DNA from: Duganella sp. Root336D2
Lineage (GTDB): Bacteria; Pseudomonadota; Gammaproteobacteria; Burkholderiales; Burkholderiaceae_D
Length of the DNA: 64,000 nt
Assembly: GCF_001425005.1 (NCBI RefSeq)
Contig: NZ_LMDB01000012.1
Span: 62,001 to 126,000, forward strand
Reading direction: 5' to 3'
The notes beneath the pieces were generated by a model that worked only from the letters and a program-made list of their open reading frames with translations, was not told where the DNA came from and made no database searches. Numbering within the stretch: the stretch's first letter is position 1; every line of letters starts with the position of its first letter. A program made the translations under genes and the position numbers. Positions 56,948-64,000 of this stretch are shown here, piece after piece.

Positions 56948-57751
56948 ATGGATGAACTTGTGCAAACGCTGGCCGTTCCAGAGCTGATCAATATTCTCGC
57001 GCCCGGCCGGCGGCGCGCACTGCGCCATTGGCGCCCCGCGGCGCTGCTGCTGGCGGCATGCATCGCGCTGTACGGCGGATGGCAGCTGGCGCGCCCCGCT
57101 GTCGTCAACCAGTTGGCCGCGGCCTTTTCGCCGGCGCTGGAAGACCAGCTGGGGCAGGGCATGCTGCGGCAGTTGGAGATGCAGGCGCTCAAGCCGAGCG
57201 AACTGGCGGAGACGCACCGGGCCCGCATCAGCGCGGCCTTCACCAGCCTGCAGGCGCCGCATGAGGGAGCGCCGCGGCATCGCCTGCTGTTTCGCAGCAG
57301 CCGGCTCGGCGCGGCTGCCTTCACGCTGCCTTCGGGCGACATCATCCTGACCGACAGCCTGGTGCTGGCGCTGCCCGACGATGGCGCAGTGCTGGCGGTG
57401 CTGGCGCATGAACTCGGCCACCAGCAGCAGCGCCACATGCTGCGCCGTCTGGCGCAGGAAGCCATGCTGCCGGCCGCGGTCGGCGTGGTGCTGGGCGATA
57501 CCAGCTGGCTCGCTGCCAGCATGGCGGCGCGTGCGCCGCACCTGGAGTGGCCCCAGCAGGCCGAAATCGAAGCCGATAAATATGCCGCCGACCTGCTGGA
57601 ACATAACGGCTTGTCCTTGCGCCTGCTGACCGAAGTGCAGGAAGCGCTCAGCGGCGCCAGCGGCACGGCCGGCGCCGAGCGCGCCTACCTCGCAATCCAT
57701 GCGCCGTGCGCGGAACGGCTGGCGCAACAGCTCGAACGCAGCGCGCTTTAA
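56948..57751 (+). CDS. M48 family metalloprotease
   Basis: A 267-residue protein with an N-terminal membrane helix (about 30-50) and an M48 domain. Zinc motif HELGH (154-158) with the third-ligand motif Glu206-x-x-x-Asp210 (EIEADKYA). M48 enzymes such as HtpX and BepA handle misfolded membrane or envelope proteins. The start is near an inverted GTTCAT/ATGAAC pair. TTGACA at 56901-56906 is a probable -35. It is 68 bases upstream of the ABC operon. Confidence 0.85.
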   Translation: MDELVQTLAVPELINILAPGRRRALRHWRPAALLLAACIALYGGWQLARPAVVNQLAAAFSPALEDQLGQGMLRQLEMQALKPSELAETHRARISAAFTSLQAPHEGAPRHRLLFRSSRLGAAAFTLPSGDIILTDSLVLALPDDGAVLAVLAHELGHQQQRHMLRRLAQEAMLPAAVGVVLGDTSWLAASMAARAPHLEWPQQAEIEADKYAADLLEHNGLSLRLLTEVQEALSGASGTAGAERAYLAIHAPCAERLAQQLERSAL

Positions 57752-57819
57752 GCGACCCTGCCTTCAATGTATGATGGGCGCGCGGCCGCGCAGGCCAACT
57801 ATTCACTGAGGAGACCTGG

Positions 57820-58794
57820 ATGAAACTGAAAAGTATCGGCAAGGCGCTAGCCTTCGCGGCGCTGGTGTTGGCTGGGAGCGCGCAGGCGCAGGAAGTGGTG
57901 CGGCTCGGGAACCTGAAGTTTGCCCACTACGGCGCCGTGTCGTATATCAAGGAGATCGCACCGAAGTGCGGCATCAAGGTCGAAGAGCGGGTGTTTGCCA
58001 AGGGCCTGGACGTGATGTCGGCGGTACTGGCAGGTGAATTGGACGTGGGGGCGACGGCTTCCGAAGCGGCGATTTCCGGCCGCGCCGGCGGTGCGCCGAT
58101 CTACGTGGTGGCCGGCTTTGCCAAGGGCGGCGCGCGCCTGGTGGGCCGCAGCGACCTGAATCTCAAATCGGTCAAGGACCTGAAGGGCAGGAAAGTCGGC
58201 GTGACGCGCGGCGGCATCCAGGAAGTGCTGCTGCTGGCCGAACTGCAGCAGGCCGGCCTGACGGTCTCCGAGCAGCCGGGCAAGGACGTGCAGACTGTGC
58301 TGCTGGCCTATGCGGACCTGAACCAGGCCCTGCTCGGCAAGCATATCGACGCCATGATGCAGTCGGAGCCGCAATCCTCGCAGGCCATCAACAAGGGCTA
58401 CGGCAGCGAGATCCTGAAGCCCTACAACACCCCGATCGGCGAGCCGATCCGGACCATGGTGATGACCGAGAAGTTCTACAAGGAGCGCCGCCCGGTGGCC
58501 GAGAAATTCATGCGCTGCTTCGTGGAGGCGACCAAGACCTTCATCGACCAGCCGGCCACCGCCGAAAAATACGTGCGCGAGACCGTGTTCAAGGGCCAGA
58601 TCAGCAACGACGATTTCCAGGACGCGATCGGCAATTCGCCCTATTCGTATGACGTGACGCCGGAACACATCCAGGTCACCACCGACACCATGGTCAAGAC
58701 GGGCGTCGGCAAGATGGCCAAGCCGCCGGTCGCCAAGGACTGGGTCAAGACCGACCTGCTGGAGCAGGCCAAGAAATCGCTGGGCGTCAAATGA
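57820..58794 (+). CDS. ABC importer periplasmic binding protein (nitrate/sulfonate/taurine type)
   Basis: A 324-residue SBP of the NMT1/SsuA-like class: signal peptide (about 1-23, GSAQA), a two-lobe fold with VLAGELDVGATASEAA and KDLKGRKVGVTRGG. The family binds sulfonates, nitrate, bicarbonate or pyrimidine precursors; no substrate can be fixed here. Its stop overlaps the permease start (ATGA). RBS GAGGAG is good. Confidence 0.88.
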   Translation: MKLKSIGKALAFAALVLAGSAQAQEVVRLGNLKFAHYGAVSYIKEIAPKCGIKVEERVFAKGLDVMSAVLAGELDVGATASEAAISGRAGGAPIYVVAGFAKGGARLVGRSDLNLKSVKDLKGRKVGVTRGGIQEVLLLAELQQAGLTVSEQPGKDVQTVLLAYADLNQALLGKHIDAMMQSEPQSSQAINKGYGSEILKPYNTPIGEPIRTMVMTEKFYKERRPVAEKFMRCFVEATKTFIDQPATAEKYVRETVFKGQISNDDFQDAIGNSPYSYDVTPEHIQVTTDTMVKTGVGKMAKPPVAKDWVKTDLLEQAKKSLGVK

Positions 58795-59606
58795 AGGTCG
58801 CATGGCGCGACGTCGCGGTCGGCCTGGTGGTGCCGGCGGCGCTGGTGCTGCTCTGGCATGTCGTGACTTACCGCGGCTGGGTCAACCCGCAAGCCCTGCC
58901 GTCGCCGGAGGCGGTGGCGCGCAAGTGGGTGGAATACCTGCTGCCGCTGCAACCGTATGACGGCAACGGCAGCCGGCTGGCGTGGGCCTTCTCGGGCGAA
59001 TTGATCCACGATGCGATCGGCAGCATGTACCGCGTGCTGCTTGGTTTCGCCATCGGCGGCGGGCTGGCGCTGCCGCTGGGCCTTGCCATGGGCGCCAGCG
59101 CCCACGCCTACCGCCTGTTCAATGTGCTGGTGCAGATCATCCGCCCGGTGCCGCCGATCGCCTACATCCCGCTGTCGATGCTGTGGTTCGGGCTGGGCAA
59201 CCCGCCGGCCATCTTCCTGATTTCGCTGGGCGCCTTCTTCCCGGTGCTGATCAACACCATCGCCGGCGTACGCCAGGTCGACGGCATCTACCTGCGCGCG
59301 GCACGCAACCTGGGCGCCGCCGGCCCCACCATGTTCCTGCGCGTGATCCTGCCGGCGGCCGTGCCTTCGATCCTGGCCGGCGTGCGCATCGGCATCGGCA
59401 CCGCCTTCATCGTGGTGATCGTGGCGGAAATGGTGGCGGTGAACAATGGCCTGGGCTTCCGCATCAGCGAGGCGCGCGAGTACTTCTGGTCGGACAAGAT
59501 CATTGCCGGCATGATCAGCATCGGCCTGCTGGGCCTGGCGATCGACGTCGCCATGGACCGCCTGAACAACCACCTGCTGCGCTGGCATCGCGGCCTGGAG
59601 AGCTGA
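58791..59606 (+). CDS. ABC importer permease
   Basis: A 271-residue inner-membrane permease with six helices and the EAA loop (YLRAARNLGAAGPTMFLRVILPAAVPSILAG region, near 165-195). It belongs to the SsuC/TauC/NrtB group and forms the channel for the binding protein upstream. Coupled on both sides: four-base overlap with the binding protein, no gap to the ATPase. Confidence 0.9.
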   Translation: MKVAWRDVAVGLVVPAALVLLWHVVTYRGWVNPQALPSPEAVARKWVEYLLPLQPYDGNGSRLAWAFSGELIHDAIGSMYRVLLGFAIGGGLALPLGLAMGASAHAYRLFNVLVQIIRPVPPIAYIPLSMLWFGLGNPPAIFLISLGAFFPVLINTIAGVRQVDGIYLRAARNLGAAGPTMFLRVILPAAVPSILAGVRIGIGTAFIVVIVAEMVAVNNGLGFRISEAREYFWSDKIIAGMISIGLLGLAIDVAMDRLNNHLLRWHRGLES

Positions 59607-60395
59607 ATGAGCGCTGCACATATCGAAGTCAAAGGCGTCAGCAAGGTATTCGGCACCTCGGTGGTGGCGCTGCAGGACATCAACCTGGAGATCCCGCGCG
59701 GCCAGTTCGTCTGCCTGCTGGGGCCTTCGGGCTGCGGCAAGTCGACGCTGCTGAACGCCATCGCCGGCTTTTCGCCGCCCACCAGGGGCAGCATCGTCGC
59801 CGACGGCAAGCAGGTAGCCGAGCCGGGACCGGAGCGCGGCATGGTGTTCCAGGAGTACGCGCTGTTCCCGTGGATGACGGTGGCCGACAACGTGGCCTTC
59901 GGCCTGGAGATCAAGGGCCTGCCGAAGGCGCAGATCGCGGCTACCGTGGAGCAGCTGCTGAAGACTCTGTCGCTGCAGGACTTCCGCCACCGCTTCCCGA
60001 AAGACCTGTCGGGCGGCATGCGGCAGCGGGTCGCGATTGCGCGCGTGCTGGCGCTCGATTCGCCGATCATGTTGATGGATGAACCATTCGGCGCGCTCGA
60101 TGCGCTGACCCGGCGCGACCTGCAGGACGAGCTGCTGCGTATCTGGGACGAGCAGAAAAAGACCATCATCTTCGTCACCCACAGTATCGAGGAGGCGATT
60201 TACCTGGCCGACCGCATCGTGGTCATGACTTACCGCCCCGGCACGGTCAAGCGCGACATCCTGGTCGACCTGCCGCGCCTGCGCGACCCGTCGGCCCCGG
60301 AATTCAATGCCTTGAAGCGCGAGCTGGGGCAGTTGGTGATGGAAGAACAACAACGCCACCATAACGACGAGTTGCGCGCAGCCGCTGTGGATTGA
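59607..60395 (+). CDS. ABC importer ATP-binding protein
   Basis: A 262-residue ABC ATPase: Walker A GPSGCGKST (about 38-46), signature LSGGM(R)QR (about 134), Walker B IMLMDEPFG (about 155), H-loop VTHS. SsuB/TauB/NrtD group, energising the permease encoded immediately upstream. Confidence 0.93.
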   Translation: MSAAHIEVKGVSKVFGTSVVALQDINLEIPRGQFVCLLGPSGCGKSTLLNAIAGFSPPTRGSIVADGKQVAEPGPERGMVFQEYALFPWMTVADNVAFGLEIKGLPKAQIAATVEQLLKTLSLQDFRHRFPKDLSGGMRQRVAIARVLALDSPIMLMDEPFGALDALTRRDLQDELLRIWDEQKKTIIFVTHSIEEAIYLADRIVVMTYRPGTVKRDILVDLPRLRDPSAPEFNALKRELGQLVMEEQQRHHNDELRAAAVD

Positions 60396-60416
60396 CGGCA
60401 GTGTTAAACTTACTGG

Positions 60417-61220
60417 ATGCAAACTTACTTCCTGCTCGCAGCAACGCTGCTTTACCTGATTTGTGGTTTCCTCCCGTCGCGTAAATCCGTGCCTATCGCC
60501 GCACTGACGGCCGGCGCGTGGCTGCTGCACGGCGCCGCGCTGTGGGTCGACGTGATGGTGCCCGGCTCGCTGCGCATCGGTTTTGCCACCATGCTGTCGT
60601 CGGCGCTGTGGATTTCGGTCGGCGCCTACTGGCTGGAGAACCAGAACTTCCCGCTGGACGGCCTGCGCCGTATCGTGATGCCGGTGGCCGCCCTGGCGGT
60701 GGCTTTGCAGGCCGGCTTCCCCGGCGCGCTGATCCCGACCGCCGGCCGCTCCACCATGCTGGGCTGGCACATCGCCATCGCCACGCTGGCCTACAGTACG
60801 CTGACCATCGCCGCTTTCCACGCCGTGCTGATGGCGCTGCAGGAGTCGCGCCTGCATACCCGCAGCGACAGCCCGGGCTTTTTCGCCGCGGCGCTGGACC
60901 AGCTGCCGGCCCTGCTGACCATGGAAAAGCTGCTGTTCCGCCTGATCGGCTTCGGCTTCGTGCTGCTTAGCCTGACGGTCCTGTCGGGCATTGTGTTCAG
61001 CGAAGAATTGTTTGGCCGGGCGCTGAAGTGGGACCATAAATCGGTCTTCACCCTGCTGTCCTGGGTCCTGTTTGCCGCCTTGCTGGCCGGCCGTCATTTC
61101 CGCGGCTGGCGCGGCAAGACCGCCCTCAGCTTCACGCTGGCGGGATTCGCGACCCTGCTGCTGGCCTATGTCGGCAGCCGTTTTGTCCTGGAAGTGGTTT
61201 TACATCGAGGTTTGGCATGA
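60417..61220 (+). CDS. CcsA/YpjD-like cytochrome c assembly family membrane protein
   Basis: A 267-residue protein with eight hydrophobic segments and the family motif around GWHIAIATLAYSTLTIAAFHAVLMALQ (His residues on helices) and KWDHKSVFTLLSW. It is related to haem-handling CcsA/CcmC proteins. The YpjD branch usually adjoins ffh; its function is not established. The PP0621 gene overlaps its end by four bases, and pilSR follow. Confidence 0.85.
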   Translation: MQTYFLLAATLLYLICGFLPSRKSVPIAALTAGAWLLHGAALWVDVMVPGSLRIGFATMLSSALWISVGAYWLENQNFPLDGLRRIVMPVAALAVALQAGFPGALIPTAGRSTMLGWHIAIATLAYSTLTIAAFHAVLMALQESRLHTRSDSPGFFAAALDQLPALLTMEKLLFRLIGFGFVLLSLTVLSGIVFSEELFGRALKWDHKSVFTLLSWVLFAALLAGRHFRGWRGKTALSFTLAGFATLLLAYVGSRFVLEVVLHRGLA

Positions 61221-61465
61221 CACGAATCCTGTTCTGGCTGGCGCTGGTGTTCCTGGTCATCGCCGCCATCCGCAGCAAATTGCGCAAGATGAGCGGCCCG
61301 CAGCAAGGCGGCCCGGCGCCGGCGCCGCAGCAGCCGCGTGCGGCCGACCCGCAGCAGGCTGAGAAGATGCTGCAATGCGCCCACTGCGGCGTGCATTTCC
61401 CGGCCTCCGAAAACGTCCCGGCCAATGGCCGCGACTACTGCTGCGCGGCGCACGCCCCGCATTAA
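61217..61465 (+). CDS. PP0621 family protein
   Basis: An 82-residue protein: N-terminal membrane helix (about 4-18), a Gln/Pro/Ala-rich linker (30-50), and a C-terminal zinc-ribbon-like part (CAHCGVHFP then YCCAAHA). Such genes typically lie between ypjD and pilS in Burkholderiales and pseudomonads. Role unknown. Confidence 0.85.
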   Translation: MTRILFWLALVFLVIAAIRSKLRKMSGPQQGGPAPAPQQPRAADPQQAEKMLQCAHCGVHFPASENVPANGRDYCCAAHAPH

Positions 61466-61473
61466 GCCACAGC

Positions 61474-63120
61474 GTGTTTGCCCGTCTCCACACCCTCTCG
61501 GCCGCCTCGCGCGACACTTTCTGGCGCTCGCTGAAAGCGCTGGGCGCGACCCGCATTGTGATCGCCCTGGTCTTGCTGCTGTATTTCAGCGCCGGCCGGC
61601 TGTCGACCCCTGAACTGTCGGCCCAGGTATGCAGCGCTTACCTGTTGGCGGCCGCCGCGATGCAGTTGCTGGCGCTGCGTTGGCGCCGCCACTTCATGCT
61701 GCAGCTGATGTCGCAGGTGGCCTGCGACCTGACCTGTATCTCGCTGCTGTACCTGGCGTCCGGCGGGCTGCGCTCCGGCCTGGCCATCCTGTACCTGTTC
61801 CCGCTGGCCGGCTGCGCCATCCTGGCGCCGCTGGTGCTGTCGCTGTTCAGCGCCTCGCTGGCCACGCTGTTCATGCTGGCCCACAGCACCTACCTCGCCA
61901 TTTCCGGCGGCGAGTCGCAGGTGCTGCAGGCCGGCCTGTACGGCGTCGCCTGGTTTGCCGTGGTGCTGATCGTGAACCGCATGGCGGCGCGCCTGATCGG
62001 CCAGGAAGAGCTGGTGGCGCAGCGCGGTATTGAAATCGGCGTGCAGCAGGCCGTCAACCGCCTGGTGATCGCCCATTCGGCCGACGGCATCGTGGTGGTG
62101 GGGCCGGACGGCACTATCCATATGAGCAACCCGGCGGCGCAGCAGATGCTGGGCGGCGCCACGCAGATGCTGGACGGCACGGCGCTGCAGCCGCTGGCAA
62201 TCGCCTACGAGGCCTGGCGCAGCGACCCGCAGCAGGCCAGCGCCTTTATCACCATCAAACCGTTCGACGACCCGGAACAGGAGGATTTGACAGCCGCCTG
62301 GAATTCACGGCGCGACGTGGCGCTGCATTTGAAGTTGCGTTTTGCCGCCGCCGACACCAACGGCCTGGATGTGGAGCGCAACGTGATTTTCCTGGAAGAC
62401 GTCACGGGCATCGAGGAAAAGGCGCAGCAGCTCAAGCTGGCCTCGATGGGCCGCCTGACAGCCAGCATCGCGCATGAAGTGCGCAATCCGCTGTCGGCGA
62501 TCGGCCACGCCAATTCGCTGCTGGAAGAGGATTTGCAGGCGCCGGTGCACAAGCGCCTGCTGAAGATCATCAGCGACAATGTGGCGCGCGTGAACCGCAT
62601 GGTGGAAGACATCCTGCAGCTCTCGCGCAAGGCGCAAAGCCACCACGAACCGATGGAGCTGGAAGCCTTCCTCAACGAGCTGAAGGCGGAGTTCGACGAG
62701 ACCCATAAGCTGGAGCGCAAGATCGTGTGCCTGGGCGGCATGCGCCAGGTGATGGTGCGCTTCGACCCCTTGCACCTGCGCGAAGTGCTGATCAACCTGC
62801 TCAACAACGCGGTACGCTATGCCAGCGGCACGCCGGCCAGTATCCGCGTCTTCATCGTGCAGGTGGCCGGCCGGCCGCTGGAATTGCACGTGCAGGACGA
62901 TGGCCCCGGTATTTCGCCGCAGGTGCGGGCCCACCTGTTCGAGCCGTTTTATACAACATCGAGCAAAGGCACGGGGCTGGGCCTGTATCTGGCGCGCGAA
63001 TTGTGCTTGAATAACGAAGCCATGCTGGATTACGAGCACCGTTTCGAAGCCAGCGTGACAGAGGGCGGCGCGCGCAAGTCGAGCGGCCGCTTTGTAATTA
63101 CATTTGCGAAAAACACATGA
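61474..63120 (+). CDS. pilS: Two-component sensor histidine kinase PilS
   Basis: A 548-residue kinase with six membrane helices in the first 190 residues, a PAS domain (about 200-300), the phosphorylated His334 (IAHEVRNPLSA), and a HATPase domain with N box (NLLNNAVRYA) and G boxes (DDGPGIS, GTGLGLYL). PilS controls type IV pilin gene transcription through PilR. The GTG at 61474 was chosen since the frame to 61375 overlaps the PP0621 gene. ATGA overlap with pilR. Confidence 0.9.
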   Translation: MFARLHTLSAASRDTFWRSLKALGATRIVIALVLLLYFSAGRLSTPELSAQVCSAYLLAAAAMQLLALRWRRHFMLQLMSQVACDLTCISLLYLASGGLRSGLAILYLFPLAGCAILAPLVLSLFSASLATLFMLAHSTYLAISGGESQVLQAGLYGVAWFAVVLIVNRMAARLIGQEELVAQRGIEIGVQQAVNRLVIAHSADGIVVVGPDGTIHMSNPAAQQMLGGATQMLDGTALQPLAIAYEAWRSDPQQASAFITIKPFDDPEQEDLTAAWNSRRDVALHLKLRFAAADTNGLDVERNVIFLEDVTGIEEKAQQLKLASMGRLTASIAHEVRNPLSAIGHANSLLEEDLQAPVHKRLLKIISDNVARVNRMVEDILQLSRKAQSHHEPMELEAFLNELKAEFDETHKLERKIVCLGGMRQVMVRFDPLHLREVLINLLNNAVRYASGTPASIRVFIVQVAGRPLELHVQDDGPGISPQVRAHLFEPFYTTSSKGTGLGLYLARELCLNNEAMLDYEHRFEASVTEGGARKSSGRFVITFAKNT

Positions 63121-64000
63121 CTTCTCCACGTGTCCTGGTCGTTGACGATGAAGCCGACCTGCGCGAATTGCTGGAAATTACCCTGCTGAGGATGGGGCTG
63201 GACGTGGACAGCACCGAAACCCTTCAGCAAGCGCGCCAGCTCTTTGCCGAAAAAGATTTCCAACTGGTGCTGACCGACATGCGCCTGCCGGACGGCCTTG
63301 GGCTGGACCTGGTGCGCGAGGTGTCGGCCAGCGGCAAGAACATCCCGATTGCGGTGGTCACGGCCTTCGGCAGCGCTGAAAATGCCGTGGTGGCGCTGAA
63401 GGCGGGTGCTTTCGACTATGTCAGCAAGCCGGTGCAGCTGGAGCAGTTGCGCATCCTGGTGCAGTCGGCCTTGAAGGTCAGCGACAGCGCCCCTGCGGCG
63501 GCCCCGGCGCGCGGCCAGCCGCAAAGCCGGCTGCGCGGCGGTTCCGCTGCGATCCAGGCCCTGCGCGCCCAGATTGCCCGGCTGGCGCGTTCCATGGCGC
63601 CGATTGCCATCAATGGCGAATCGGGCAGCGGCAAGGAACTGGCGGCGCGCGAAATCCACGCCCAGAGCTCGCGCGCGGACAAGCCCTTTATAGCCGTCAA
63701 CTGCGGCGCCATACCGGAAGCGCTGATGGAGGCGGAGTTCTTCGGCTACCGCAAGGGCGCTTTTACCGGCGCGGCCGACGAGCGCGATGGCTTCTTCCAG
63801 GCTGCCAATGGCGGCACCCTGATGCTGGACGAGGTGGCCGACCTGCCGCTGGCCATGCAGGTCAAGCTGCTGCGCGCGATCCAGGAGCGGCGGGTGCGCA
63901 AGATCGGCGCCACGGCCGAAGAGCCGGTCGACGTGCGGATCATCTCCGCCACCCACAAGAACCTGGAAAAGCTGGTGGAGCAGGGCCTGTTCCGGCAGGA
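63117..64000 (+). CDS. pilR: Sigma-54-dependent response regulator PilR, 3' end missing
   Basis: The first 294 codons of an NtrC-type activator; it continues beyond the window. Receiver domain 1-120 with phospho-acceptor Asp54 and Lys104; AAA+ domain from about 140 with Walker A GESGSGKE (167-174), the sigma-54-contact loop GAFTGA (214-219) and Walker B GGTLMLDE (232-239). It activates pilin transcription after phosphorylation by PilS, whose gene overlaps the start. Confidence 0.93.
   Translation, partial: MTSPRVLVVDDEADLRELLEITLLRMGLDVDSTETLQQARQLFAEKDFQLVLTDMRLPDGLGLDLVREVSASGKNIPIAVVTAFGSAENAVVALKAGAFDYVSKPVQLEQLRILVQSALKVSDSAPAAAPARGQPQSRLRGGSAAIQALRAQIARLARSMAPIAINGESGSGKELAAREIHAQSSRADKPFIAVNCGAIPEALMEAEFFGYRKGAFTGAADERDGFFQAANGGTLMLDEVADLPLAMQVKLLRAIQERRVRKIGATAEEPVDVRIISATHKNLEKLVEQGLFRQ

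Noticed and set aside
58641-61097. 818-codon minus-strand frame opposite the ABC importer genes
   Set aside because: His/Gln/Arg-rich composition without domains; three clear ABC genes occupy the other strand.

Overview
The window is GC-rich chromosomal DNA that reads like a betaproteobacterium of the order Burkholderiales, most likely the Oxalobacteraceae (Massilia/Telluria/Duganella-like). This is inferred from protein families (DUF1841, PP0621, DUF4124, a split phenylacetate cluster) and from gene order (ypjD-like, PP0621, pilS, pilR near ffh; rppH divergent from proS). I see no rRNA, tRNA, CRISPR, prophage or insertion sequence. It is an ordinary chromosome carrying an unusually large set of secreted or envelope hydrolases.

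Layout. 1-6.8 kb: 3' part of a phenylacetate catabolism operon (paaH-like partial, paaI, paaK, paaJ, paaY, paaZ), tightly packed on the + strand. 6.75-9.5 kb: two small membrane proteins plus an internally deleted copy of one of them, a DUF2846 lipoprotein and an M24 (Xaa-Pro type) peptidase. 9.6-14.9 kb: two tandem, nearly identical secreted M4 metalloproteases with Ig-like and jelly-roll C-terminal domains. 15-17.5 kb: small uncharacterised proteins. 17.6-21.6 kb: a TRAP transporter (small and large permeases, no binding protein) divergent from an ArsR regulator, methyltransferase and SRPBCC protein, with a 14-bp perfect inverted repeat between them. 21.6-25.1 kb: argH and an exported cyanophycinase-like protein.

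25.2-30.5 kb: DUF4331 protein, small lipoprotein, TPR protein and HupE/UreJ-like membrane protein, convergent with an ECF sigma factor and its anti-sigma factor; this is the best candidate here for a poorly described system. 30.5-36.4 kb: M64 peptidase, then parC and parE. 36.5-40.1 kb: a degenerate-receiver protein, an 89-nt perfect palindrome, and a moxR-GNAT-VWA operon. 40.1-43.4 kb: an AT-rich gap with a 10-G tract, then an ImpA-like lipoprotein metalloprotease. 43.6-47.1 kb: two small cytochromes c and an isoquinoline-oxidoreductase-like molybdoenzyme. 47.1-49.2 kb: two small genes sharing an identical promoter-like motif, DUF1841, and a double-DTG aspartic protease-like protein.

49.2-64 kb: rppH, proS, a lytic transglycosylase, two exported proteins, a Bcr/CflA-type exporter, a SWIB protein with a histone-like tail, ffh, an M48 peptidase, a sulfonate/nitrate-type ABC importer, a ypjD-like gene, PP0621, and the pilS-pilR two-component system (pilR cut by the window end). 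Overall the region combines housekeeping blocks (paa, argH, parCE, proS, ffh, pilSR) with a secreted proteolytic repertoire suited to degrading peptides, proteins and perhaps cyanophycin outside the cell.
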